Source of the DNA: Prochlorococcus marinus str. MIT 0919
GTDB lineage: Bacteria > Cyanobacteriota > Cyanobacteriia > PCC-6307 > Cyanobiaceae
NCBI RefSeq assembly: GCF_027359375.1
Contig: NZ_CP114779.1
Coordinates: forward strand, 496,001-560,000
Reading direction: 5' to 3'
Length of the DNA stretch: 64,000 nt
Below the pieces are notes generated by a model. It ran no database searches. It had not been told where the DNA came from and worked only from the letters and a program-made list of their open reading frames with translations. Positions 56,492 to 64,000 of this stretch are shown piece by piece. The stretch's first letter is position 1. Each line of letters begins with the position of its first letter. A program made the translations under genes and the position numbers.

Positions 56492-57142
56492 CTAGAAACT
56501 AAATCTAATACCAACTTGACCTTTCCAAATATCGAAATTGTCAATATTTGTTCCTTCATTAACATCAATCTCATCTATTCCTTGCCATACAATTTCACCA
56601 AAGAAGTCAGCATTGGAAGCAGTGTCATAAGAAACACCTAATTTAAGTTGTCTAGTACCTGCTGTTTCATCTCCATCAAAACTTGCATCAGTATCAACAA
56701 GACTTTCGCCAAAACCAAAACCTAAGTAAGGAGTCCAGCTGCTGTCGTTCGCCATGTCATAGTAAGCATTTATAAAATATGAATGCACTGAAACATCCTC
56801 TATCACACTAGAACCATCAACTTCAAAAGCGCTAAATGCATAAGAGCCTTCCAGCCTAAAGTTTTTATTAAACCTGTAGCCAAGAGCTGCTTCTCCAGCC
56901 CAATTTCCATCAGTAGAATGGTCAAGATTAGAATGGTTAATATCTTGAGTACTTGAAGCACCTGCTCCTACGGATATATATAGGCCGCTTGTGTCAGTAG
57001 AAACACTCCCACCAAGATCTTCTGAAAGGTCTCCAGTGTAAGTGTCAGCACTTACAGGGATTGAAAGAGATCCTAAAGCAAGAGCGGATGCAATGAATGA
57101 TCTTTTAAGAGACACGAATTGGTAGATAAACTTATAAAACAT
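56492..57142 (-). CDS. Outer-membrane beta-barrel protein
   Basis: A 216-residue protein with a signal peptide (about 1-32, ending SIPVSA) and a beta-barrel body with alternating hydrophobic residues and acidic loops (SSTQDINHSNLDHSTDGNWA, in part). The strands AALGYRFNKNFRLEGSYAF, PYLGFGFGESL and the final WKGQVGIRFSF end in Phe as barrel proteins do. It resembles the opacity/OmpA-barrel group. Function unknown; likely a small porin or surface protein. Start ATG at 57142. Confidence 0.85.
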   Translation of the reverse strand: MFYKFIYQFVSLKRSFIASALALGSLSIPVSADTYTGDLSEDLGGSVSTDTSGLYISVGAGASSTQDINHSNLDHSTDGNWAGEAALGYRFNKNFRLEGSYAFSAFEVDGSSVIEDVSVHSYFINAYYDMANDSSWTPYLGFGFGESLVDTDASFDGDETAGTRQLKLGVSYDTASNADFFGEIVWQGIDEIDVNEGTNIDNFDIWKGQVGIRFSF

Positions 57143-57283
57143 ACTAGCTATCTTTTTTATTTAGTCACAGAAATAGGGCAGCAAGTAAAAAGGCACACTG
57201 AGTAGTTACTTAAAGTGAAAGATCATCGACATATGAGGACTAATAACATCGTATTGATTTGTTTAAACAAAAACAGTTTTAAG

Positions 57284-57311
57284 AATGCCTTCTATAGGGC
57301 ATTTTTTTTTT
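57284..57311 (+). terminator. Orphan plus-strand terminator
   Basis: Stem AATGCC / GGCATT (57284-57289 and 57298-57303) with a loop of eight bases, directly followed by a run of T to 57311. No plus-strand gene lies between it and the outer-membrane gene start at 57142, so it may end a small RNA or a leader. Confidence 0.7.
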
Positions 57312-57365
57312 GCACTCTATAAGTGGATGGATTAATGTTGGCCATGACTTTAAATTATTGCAGCC

Positions 57366-57578
57366 TTGGCTATTGAACCAGAAATAATTCCAATTAATAG
57401 CAATGAAGGCATAGGTGCGAAGCATCTATATCCAAAAATTACAGTGATGGCTTTGATTTTAGCAGGTTTTATATTTTTAATAATACTTTTAAAAACAATT
57501 TTTTCCTTAACTTTGATGACTATAGGTTTGATTTTTATTTTTCAGAAAGTACGCAAACAATTCTTTCCAAATAGATAA
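57366..57578 (+). CDS. Small membrane protein, hypothetical
   Basis: A 70-residue protein from TTG 57366, with a polar N-terminus (IEPEIIPINSNEGIGAKHLY) and a long hydrophobic region (about 26-58, TVMALILAGFIFLIILLK and IFSLTLMTIGLIFIF), enough for one or two helices, and a basic tail. No family recognised. Confidence 0.5.
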   Translation: MAIEPEIIPINSNEGIGAKHLYPKITVMALILAGFIFLIILLKTIFSLTLMTIGLIFIFQKVRKQFFPNR

Positions 57579-57630
57579 AGATACGGTTTAATTGTCTATT
57601 GATAGATGCGACTATTACTTTAACTGGATA

Positions 57631-57807
57631 CTATTTTCTCTTTTGTCTTTTTCGCTCATCATTATCCAATGTAGTTTTAATAAGATCCTGATAACCACCT
57701 TTTGCTGAACTAATCCCAAACATCAGTAGAAATCCAAGGCCAGCAATTATTATCACCGCAATTTCTAATGGGTTCAATCCCAGCGCAACTGAAAAAAGTT
57801 TAAACAT
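57631..57807 (-). CDS. Small single-helix membrane protein, hypothetical
   Basis: A 58-residue protein (ATG at 57807): MFKLFSVALGLNPLEIAVII, with a helix about 14-34 (IAVIIIAGLGFLLMFGISSA) and a basic cytoplasmic tail ending KRQKRK. No family recognised. Divergent from purT with a gap of 73 bases. Confidence 0.6.
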   Translation of the reverse strand: MFKLFSVALGLNPLEIAVIIIAGLGFLLMFGISSAKGGYQDLIKTTLDNDERKRQKRK

Positions 57808-57880
57808 AAAAAGTTAATCAATATTTTCAGTTTTAGCTGGTATAAGAGAAGTGAACATAAACTTTATCTGGAAAATTGCT

Positions 57881-59056
57881 ATGAACACATTCCCGAAGAC
57901 CTTAATGCTTTTAGGGAGTGGAGAGCTAGGGAAAGAAGTTAGCATTGCCGCCAAGCGCCTGGGTTGCAATGTTATTGCATGTGATAGATATCCAAATGCA
58001 CCAGCAATGCAAGTAGCTGATCAGGCTGAGGTTTTGAACATGTCAGACAGTATTGAATTAAAACAAATAATCAGGAAACATAAACCTGACGTAGTAATAC
58101 CTGAGATAGAGGCCCTGGCGGTAAATGTATTGCATGAAATAGAAAGTGAAGGAATTACCGTGATTCCAAATGCAGAAGCGACTTCGATAACAATGAATAG
58201 AGACAAAATCAGAAATCTTGCTTCCACAAAACTTGGTTTGAAGACTGCAAAATTTGCTTACGCAACTAACAGTGAAGAGCTTAAAAGTGTAGTAAAGGCT
58301 TTCGAATACCCAATATTAATTAAACCAGTTATGAGTTCATCTGGGAAGGGCCAATCACTCGTCAAAGAAGAAAAAGACCTTCTTAAAGCCTGGCAAATAG
58401 CTATTGATGGAGCTAGAGGAGTTTCTAACAAAGTAATAGTAGAAGAATTTATAAGCTTTGATCTTGAGATTACATTGCTAACAATTAGACAAAAAAATGG
58501 TAACACTATCTTTTGCCCACCTATTGCTCATCTGCAAAAAGATGGCGATTATCAATCTAGCTGGCAACCAGCAGAAATAAATAAAAATCAGTTAGAAGAA
58601 GCTAAATCAATCGCAAAAACTATAACTCAATCACTTGGTGGAGTCGGATTGTTTGGAGTAGAGTTTTTTATCACAAAAGACGGTGTGGTTTTTTCAGAAT
58701 TATCCCCAAGGCCTCATGACACAGGCTTGGTAACTCTTACAAGTCAGAATATTAATGAATTTGAACTTCATCTTCGTGCAATATTAAATCTTCCAATTCC
58801 AATAATCACAACAAATCAACCTTCTGCAAGTACTGTGATCCTAGCTAAAGATACATTCTCGAAAGTGGCATATACTGGCTTAGAGAAAGCGCTAGAGGTA
58901 GAAGATACAAAAGTTTTTCTTTTTGGAAAACCAAACTGCAAGAAAGGAAGGAGGATGGGAATAGCTTTAGCGAAAGGGGACACAGTAGAGGAGGCAATAA
59001 AAAAAGCCCATATATCTGCAAGCAGTATCAAGGTAATTAAAGGAAAATCAAAATGA
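57881..59056 (+). CDS. purT: Formate-dependent phosphoribosylglycinamide formyltransferase (PurT)
   Basis: PurT makes formyl-GAR from GAR, formate and ATP in purine synthesis. From ATG 57881 the 391-residue protein has the usual length. The ATP-grasp features are VMLLGSGELGKEV-like TLMLLGSGELGKEVS at the start, KPVMSSSGKGQSLV (about 148-161), VEEFISFDLEITLLTIR (about 187-203) and FSELSPRPHDTGLVTL (about 275-290). A GTG ten codons upstream (57851) is also in frame. Confidence 0.96.
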   Translation: MNTFPKTLMLLGSGELGKEVSIAAKRLGCNVIACDRYPNAPAMQVADQAEVLNMSDSIELKQIIRKHKPDVVIPEIEALAVNVLHEIESEGITVIPNAEATSITMNRDKIRNLASTKLGLKTAKFAYATNSEELKSVVKAFEYPILIKPVMSSSGKGQSLVKEEKDLLKAWQIAIDGARGVSNKVIVEEFISFDLEITLLTIRQKNGNTIFCPPIAHLQKDGDYQSSWQPAEINKNQLEEAKSIAKTITQSLGGVGLFGVEFFITKDGVVFSELSPRPHDTGLVTLTSQNINEFELHLRAILNLPIPIITTNQPSASTVILAKDTFSKVAYTGLEKALEVEDTKVFLFGKPNCKKGRRMGIALAKGDTVEEAIKKAHISASSIKVIKGKSK

Positions 59057-59247
59057 GCTAAGCTTCTTTTAAGAAACATTCCTAATGCTCAAATAAGCTA
59101 TAAGAATGAACAGTCATGAGAGTTATAGTTAATGTCAATCATTCGTTAAGTTTTAGAAATTTACTTTAAAAGGTGTGTTGATCTATCAATTTATCCTTGC
59201 CAAAAAAATTATAAGAGTGATTTTTAGAATAAGTTAAAAATTTACTA

Positions 59248-59604
59248 ATGCTTGTTCTTTTTAGTTATTTCATTATTGGATTTTCTCTTTGGACTGCATT
59301 TGCTCTAATAACAAAAGGTCAAAAACATTCTGAAATCAAGGAGGTATCCAATGAAATCCTTTCTAATATAAAAAGTCTAATCTACACATTTAGAAAGCTT
59401 TTTAGGCTACTAATTCAAGATTTGCTAACAAATAATACATCTCAAACTATAGATGATTTTTCTAAAAAAAATTACCGCAAAGAAACATTTGAAGAGCCAC
59501 GGGGATTCATTGTTAATGATTTTGATGATGAAGACAAGGCAATAATTGATTTTTCACAAGAAGTAATTGACGTGATCACCGAGGAAGAAAACAAAGCTGC
59601 TTAA
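59248..59604 (+). CDS. Hypothetical membrane-anchored acidic protein
   Basis: A 118-residue protein. One helix at the N-terminus (about 3-22, LFSYFIIGFSLWTAFALIT) is followed by a polar, mostly helical body with an acidic C-terminal third (NDFDDEDKAIIDFSQEVIDV). No family recognised. Confidence 0.6.
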   Translation: MLVLFSYFIIGFSLWTAFALITKGQKHSEIKEVSNEILSNIKSLIYTFRKLFRLLIQDLLTNNTSQTIDDFSKKNYRKETFEEPRGFIVNDFDDEDKAIIDFSQEVIDVITEEENKAA

Positions 59605-59628
59605 CTTAGAAACAGAAAATTGTTATCT

Positions 59629-59817
59629 TTACGGAGACCCTTCTCCCCACCTTCTACCAATCTCATACCCCCACTCTCTAGCCAATAAAACAACTTCATT
59701 ATGAGTTGAGCAAGACTCTAACTCTTTATAACGAAGGGGATTATTCTCTATATTCTCTAAAAGTTGATTTAATTGATCTATTTTTTCAATAAATCTTTGA
59801 AGGTCATATTTTGACAT
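59629..59817 (-). CDS. Nif11-type small protein
   Basis: A 62-residue protein with the Nif11 pattern: DLQRFIEKIDQLNQLLENIE at the start, CSTHNEVVLLAREWGYEIGR in the middle, ending RWGEGSP. The GYxIGRRWGE end is common in small cyanobacterial Nif11 proteins. It has no cysteine-rich core, so it is unlikely to be a lanthipeptide precursor. Function unknown. Confidence 0.75.
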   Translation of the reverse strand: MSKYDLQRFIEKIDQLNQLLENIENNPLRYKELESCSTHNEVVLLAREWGYEIGRRWGEGSP

Positions 59818-60063
59818 TTTTTACAGGGCTTAATCTATTTAGTATAAAGTCTAGGATTTTACAATTAAAATAACAAAGGCGTTGTAAGATTTATTTTGCA
59901 AATATTCATCTTAAGTACATTTACTCCTATATTTAGAATATTATGATATTCAATATTTATAAGGGCAGAGATAAGGTTTTAGTAAATAAATTAAAGTGTG
60001 TTCATATATAATTAGTTATCTACAAAACATACTTCGAAGTTCCAGCTAAGTAATAAATATATT

Positions 60064-60216
60064 CTATGAATTGTTTTTGTCATGTGTTATTTCAGACATA
60101 TTTTCGATATTACATAGTTCTAATTCATGAAACATCTCATCAAGCCTTTGATCTTGAGCCTGATCGAGGCTTTGACGATGCTTATGATCTAAATCCTTAT
60201 TTTCATTGGAGTTCAT
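60064..60216 (-). CDS. Tiny hypothetical protein
   Basis: A 50-residue very polar protein (ATG at 60216): MNSNENKDLDHKHRQSLDQA, then QDQRLDEMFHELELC and a Lys/Asn tail. Predicted helical. No family recognised and codon usage is not decisive, so it may be spurious. Confidence 0.35.
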   Translation of the reverse strand: MNSNENKDLDHKHRQSLDQAQDQRLDEMFHELELCNIENMSEITHDKNNS

Positions 60217-60578
60217 GATAATAAATTAGCAATAAGAATGATGAAGGAGATTATTTTGCAATCCTAAGTAAAAAGGTAAGGGCAACTAATGTAAAGAGAA
60301 ATTGCAATGAAATACTATGAATCATTAAATTGGAACATTTTTATAGTTTTATCTCAGATAAAGGGAAAGTGCCATTGGTAATTATTACTTATTATTTCCC
60401 ACCATAGAAGAAAGAACTACTGCTAGTTAGGTTCTCGATTTGACTGACTTTATTAGGATTGGCACCCTCTGAAAGAGAAATTTAAACATAAATAGATGTT
60501 TTTGTCATTTTTTATGTGCTTGGGGTGGTTGTAAGCACAAAAAACAATCAGATTAGTACTATGCGTTGAGATCAAGCG
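60217..60578. other. Intergenic gap, one hairpin
   Basis: About 360 bases, AT-rich. The only structure seen is TGTGCTT / AAGCACA (60515-60521 and 60533-60539), whose stem extends by a T-run and A-run. It lies 39 bases before the next gene and would be in its leader. Confidence 0.4.
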
Positions 60579-61088
60579 ATGAATGACGAAAAAAATAACT
60601 TTGCAAAGGAGATCAAGCCAGTAATAAAAGAAGTAAAAGATTCATTACCATTTATCAAAACTATTTTCCTTGCTCCACTTGCTTTGGGCTTTGCCCTAGG
60701 AGAAAGGTATTTACAAGAAATAACTAAACGTCAGCAAGAGGCAAAGAAGCAAGCAGAAATTAGTGCCTTGAAAAAACTAGCTGAAGAGCGTGAAAGAAGA
60801 ATTGAAGAAAGGAAAGCCCAGGAAGACTCAAAAATAGCTGAAGAAAAACGTGCAGAAGAGAGGGCAATAAGAGCCAGGCTGGAAGAGCGGAAAATAACAC
60901 CTAAAAAAATTATCCACACTGGATTGTATTTTGTAGGCACATTAGCCTTGATATCAGGGGTCCTAACGCTTATTCCAATTGCTAAAAGGGCAAAATATAT
61001 AAACGAATGCGTGGAGGATAAAACCCTAACAAGTTTAAATGAGATGACTATTAGCCAAAGAGTTATTCTCTGCTCCAAAGGCGAATAA
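60579..61088 (+). CDS. Membrane protein with charged coiled-coil and C-terminal two-cysteine motif
   Basis: A 169-residue protein. N-terminal hydrophobic piece (about 25-40, FIKTIFLAPLALGFAL), then a highly charged Glu/Lys/Arg coiled coil (about 45-108, with repeated EERxxRIEER), a transmembrane helix (about 112-133) and a C-terminal ending NECVEDKTLTSLNEMTISQ then RVILCSKGE. This ending resembles that of the protein at 62007 (NDCVQEK ... IYFCNGGR). Function unknown. Confidence 0.7.
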   Translation: MNDEKNNFAKEIKPVIKEVKDSLPFIKTIFLAPLALGFALGERYLQEITKRQQEAKKQAEISALKKLAEERERRIEERKAQEDSKIAEEKRAEERAIRARLEERKITPKKIIHTGLYFVGTLALISGVLTLIPIAKRAKYINECVEDKTLTSLNEMTISQRVILCSKGE

Positions 61089-61250
61089 AACCTATAACCA
61101 TAAAGGAGATAAGTCTCTTTTGGTATTAAATATCAATAATTAAACATTCAAACAATAAATAATTTTAATTTATAATTATGAAATTCCTATTATAATTTTT
61201 TGCCAATCTTCAAAAAAAATTGCTTGAAAGGCTTGTAGGGGTTTAACTCC

Positions 61251-61379
61251 ATGAAAATACTGCTTAAGATCGAGGTGCGGTCATTAAGAACTGTAACATA
61301 TTATATTGAGAACTGTAAAGGATGTAATGGTCTTAGTCTCCCCCAGGAGAAAGAGAAGGTGCTACTTCGATTTTTATGA
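61251..61379 (+). CDS. Possible tiny protein with CxxC
   Basis: A 42-residue open reading frame from ATG 61251 with GGGG a few bases upstream. It includes YYIENCKGCNGLSLPQEKEK, a CxxC pair and a basic end. It may be a real small redox or metal protein, or chance. No homologue known to me. Confidence 0.3.
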   Translation: MKILLKIEVRSLRTVTYYIENCKGCNGLSLPQEKEKVLLRFL

Positions 61380-61503
61380 TTAGCTTATTGGCTACATTTA
61401 CTTATGTCAGGCTGATTATTTGATTTATTTTGATATATCTAATATATATTATTTAGTGTTTATGTTTATAGCGAAGTAATATTATGGAAGGCTATTTTGT
61501 AAA

Positions 61504-61983
61504 TTATTCCTGTAAGGCTTTTTCTATAGCATTAACAAGCTCGTCGCTAGAAGGTAGTGTCCCTGGCACGTAACGAGCAATTACATTACCTTCTTTGCTA
61601 ATTAAAAATTTTTCAAAATTCCAACTTACATCTCCTGAAGGATCAGCTTTATTTAGGGTTGTATAGGGTTCAGTTGTGCTTCCTTTTGCGTGGACTTTAT
61701 TAAAAATCTCAAAATTGGCGCCATATTTCACAGAGCAGAATTCTTTTATTTCATCCAAAGTGCCAGGTTCTTGAGCTCCAAAATCATTGCATGGGAATCC
61801 AAGAACAGAAAACCCTCTCGCTTTATACTTTTCTTCTAGTTCTTGCAAACCAGCATATTGAGGGGTGTTTCCGCAATAACTAGCAAGGTTTACGATTAAA
61901 AGCACTTTGCCTGAATATTCTCCAAGCATCTTTGTTTTTCCAGTTGAGGTCTCAACTTGAGTTTGGGATACGTTTATTGTCAT
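61504..61983 (-). CDS. Glutathione peroxidase
   Basis: A 159-residue peroxidase from ATG 61983. The catalytic motif NLASYCGNTPQYAGLQELEE carries Cys37 (not selenocysteine); FPCNDFGAQEPG holds the second cysteine and DVSWNFEKFLI the tryptophan/asparagine of the triad. Cyanobacterial enzymes of this type often use NADPH or thioredoxin against lipid peroxides. A longer in-frame reading to 62010 would overlap the neighbouring gene and is less likely. Confidence 0.93.
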   Translation of the reverse strand: MTINVSQTQVETSTGKTKMLGEYSGKVLLIVNLASYCGNTPQYAGLQELEEKYKARGFSVLGFPCNDFGAQEPGTLDEIKEFCSVKYGANFEIFNKVHAKGSTTEPYTTLNKADPSGDVSWNFEKFLISKEGNVIARYVPGTLPSSDELVNAIEKALQE

Positions 61984-62006
61984 AGTCAGTAGATTAACAA
62001 CAAAAT

Positions 62007-62321
62007 TCACCTTCCTCCATTACAAAAATAAATTGCATCAGAAGCATCAAGTCCAAAAACGTATTTTTCCTGAACACAGTCGTTAAAAGTTCTTGATTCC
62101 CTACTAATAGGCAAAATGCTAAAAGCTATAACCAATAATGCCATCGTAGAAAATACATGACTTATCAAGTGAAGAGATTTGTAGAGAATCATTAGTTTTC
62201 CTTTTTGCATGAAGTTTGTTGCTAAGCCAAAGAAATGTTTCCCGGCAGATGAGTTATTTGCTCTTAATTCAACATTTCTTTGTCGTGCAATGTTTCTATT
62301 AGAAAAGTTTTCACTAGTCAT
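62007..62321 (-). CDS. Small membrane protein with C-terminal two-cysteine motif
   Basis: A 104-residue protein with a polar start (about 1-40), a transmembrane helix (about 50-70, LISHVFSTMALLVIAFSILP) and an ending FNDCVQEKYVFGLDASDAIY then FCNGGR. The two cysteines are placed as in the ending of the protein at 60579. It is upstream of the glutathione peroxidase on the same strand. Function unknown. Confidence 0.65.
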   Translation of the reverse strand: MTSENFSNRNIARQRNVELRANNSSAGKHFFGLATNFMQKGKLMILYKSLHLISHVFSTMALLVIAFSILPISRESRTFNDCVQEKYVFGLDASDAIYFCNGGR

Positions 62322-62529
62322 TACTAAACCAAGTCGCTGCTATTAATTTACCAATTTTCAAAAGGAGGTAAACTGACCTCTCAAGTAATTCCAGTACTTA
62401 CAACTGAAGAACACGCTAATAGTTGGAAAGATATATTCATAATGTAATTTCAGGAAACATCTATTTTTGTTATTTCTATAAGACAACATGTAGTGAAGTG
62501 ATCAAGATAAATTCAATTAACTTTGATAA

Positions 62530-63831
62530 ATGAATTTATCCAAGGAGGGTCTTCAAAAAAGTCTCGGCCCTGGCATATTACTTGCTGGTGCATGCATTGG
62601 AGGCTCTCATCTGATGTCATCTACTACAGCAGGAGCTAAATATGGATTTGCATTGTTAGCTTTAATCTTGCTCACTAATTTAATTAAATATCCATTCTTA
62701 CTTGTTGGGACTCGTTTTACAGCCGCAACTGGCTTGTCTCTATTAGAAGGTTTTAAGGCTCGTAACTCTTTATATTTACCAATTTACTTATCTGTAAGCT
62801 TGGTAACCGGTACATTTACAATTGCCGCAGTAAGTTTTGTATCTGGCTTACTTCTGACTAATATTCCTATTTTCAGGCCTTTTCCGCCAATGGATCTTTC
62901 CATAGGCGTTTTAGTTATCAGTGGTTTAATTTTACTTCTAGGTCATTATCGAGCTCTAGATCGTATTTCAAAATTACTAGTTGCAATACTAGCTTTTTTA
63001 ACTTGTCTAGCTGTTATTTCAATCGTAAGTCGGGGGGCGGTAGGTGATGTGACAAGCACTTTGTTAAACAGCGAGCCAAGTCCTTGGTCATTATCTAACT
63101 TATCTTTTTTAATACCTTTAATGGGATGGATGCCTGGACCAGTTGAATTATGTGTATGGCCTTCTCTTTGGATGTTCTCTAGATCAAAGGAAACAAACTA
63201 CAAGGCAAATGTTAAAGAAGCAGAATTTGACTTTAACCTTGGATATTTAATTACTGTTGTGACTGCAATATTCTTTGTCACTCTCGGTGCCTTCACTATG
63301 TATGGAACAGGTGAGGGGATGATGTCTGGAAGTGGTGTCTCATTTGCTCAAAATCTTATTCGACTATATACAGAATCAATGGGAAACTGGGCTCAATGGA
63401 TAATTATTCCAGCTTCATTTGCAGCCATGTTTAGTACAACCTTGACATGTCTAGATGCCTACCCTCGCGGAATATCAGCTACTCAAGGACTTCTTCAAGG
63501 GATAGACAAGGGTCACTTATCATCGACTTCTGAAAAGAAACGTTTGGATTTTTGGATAGTCGCTCATATATTTGCAGCTTTAGTCGCATTATTAATTGCA
63601 AAGACTGGAGGAGTAAGTGTAAAAGATTTTGTATTTGGTGCAATGACAGGAAGTTTTCTAACAGCTCCAATTTTTGCCTGGATGGCAATGGATACAATCA
63701 ATAGCCCCCTAGTCTCAAAAAAATATCGGTATGGACCATTCATGAAATATTTATGCTGGGTCGGACTAGCTTTCCTGATAATCTTCAGCATCCTTTTCGT
63801 AGCTAATTCATTCTTTGGTTTAGGAGTCTAG
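62530..63831 (+). CDS. NRAMP-family metal transporter, atypical motifs
   Basis: A 433-residue protein with about 11 membrane helices. The opening LGPGILLAGACIGGSHLMSS corresponds to NRAMP helix 1, where the usual DPGN is replaced by a Gly/Ser-rich ACIGGSH. The helix 6 piece MGWMPGPVELCVW stands where the usual MPHN/MPHS metal motif lies. Loss of these ligands means its ion may differ from Mn/Fe; Mg-type NRAMP-related proteins exist. Long downstream helices match the family. Start ATG at 62530. Confidence 0.85.
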   Translation: MNLSKEGLQKSLGPGILLAGACIGGSHLMSSTTAGAKYGFALLALILLTNLIKYPFLLVGTRFTAATGLSLLEGFKARNSLYLPIYLSVSLVTGTFTIAAVSFVSGLLLTNIPIFRPFPPMDLSIGVLVISGLILLLGHYRALDRISKLLVAILAFLTCLAVISIVSRGAVGDVTSTLLNSEPSPWSLSNLSFLIPLMGWMPGPVELCVWPSLWMFSRSKETNYKANVKEAEFDFNLGYLITVVTAIFFVTLGAFTMYGTGEGMMSGSGVSFAQNLIRLYTESMGNWAQWIIIPASFAAMFSTTLTCLDAYPRGISATQGLLQGIDKGHLSSTSEKKRLDFWIVAHIFAALVALLIAKTGGVSVKDFVFGAMTGSFLTAPIFAWMAMDTINSPLVSKKYRYGPFMKYLCWVGLAFLIIFSILFVANSFFGLGV

Positions 63832-63931
63832 ATCTTCTAGTCCTTAGCATTTTTAACATATTCATTTCTATATTTCTATTTAGAGAGAAGATTATAAATT
63901 GGTTTTAGTAGTTATTTGTACATCAAAAAAC

Positions 63932-63950
63932 CACTGAAAAGTGCTTTTTT
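63932..63950 (+). terminator. Weak hairpin near the window end
   Basis: A short stem CACT GAAA AGTG followed by C and a T-run, about 100 bases after the transporter stop. Only four base pairs, so support is low. Confidence 0.35.
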
Positions 63951-64000
63951 TATATGTTTCGAGGAATATTGTCCTGAAAGCAAAGAATAAGTCTCAATTT

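Noticed and set aside
61089-61503. Possible riboswitch or tmRNA in the gap before glutathione peroxidase
   Set aside because: No known riboswitch core (glycine, cobalamin, TPP, glutamine) and no tmRNA ends could be matched.

Overview
The window reads as chromosome from a low-light-adapted Prochlorococcus (marine picocyanobacterium). The DNA is AT-rich, genes are tightly packed with many TTG and GTG starts, and there are three clustered chlorophyll a/b antenna genes (pcb) in place of any phycobilisome gene. A tight set of high-light-inducible protein (HLIP) genes, a GH57 glucan branching-type enzyme, a CrtL-type lycopene cyclase, SasA and PetH all fit this group. The strain cannot be named from sequence alone.

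Bases 1-39000 are mostly a conserved core. In order: sasA (clock output kinase), tRNA-Glu, petH, zwf-opcA-cobB (oxidative pentose phosphate pathway plus corrin synthesis), a minus-strand run of crtE, a PAP2-like gene and a RecD-like helicase with start/stop overlaps, folD, a 7TM-HD phosphohydrolase, leuA, a GH57 enzyme, gyrA-crtL, a GuaB-like gene, trxA, hisH, rsmD, petG, cytM, a TrmJ-type methylase, a class A beta-lactamase-like hydrolase, chlI-ruvC, 5-formyl-THF cyclo-ligase, sufE-like, hom, a two-gene peptide-type ABC transporter (binding protein plus one permease), a DUF1400 alpha/beta hydrolase and an MFS transporter.

Bases 39000-64000 are more accessory in character. Small membrane proteins and hypothetical genes surround a photosynthesis island at about 43300-50400. 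That island holds flavodoxin, three pcb genes on the minus strand interleaved with three related small single-helix membrane proteins on the plus strand, a minus-strand pair of tiny genes, and three hli genes. The two closest pcb copies share a nearly identical upstream region, and strong hairpin terminators separate the convergent genes. After the island come many small proteins (two Nif11-type, two with an EGGGM motif, two with a shared C-terminal two-cysteine motif), rpsU, purT, an outer-membrane barrel, glutathione peroxidase and an atypical NRAMP transporter.

The strongest candidate for something undescribed is the pcb-associated family of small single-helix proteins at 45747, 47366 and 47919. 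Other leads are the membrane-anchored FNR that lacks the phycobilisome-binding domain, the terminator-dense gap at 56027-56491, and an orphan terminator near 57300 that suggests small RNAs. All functional calls rest on reading protein sequence by eye; no database search was possible.
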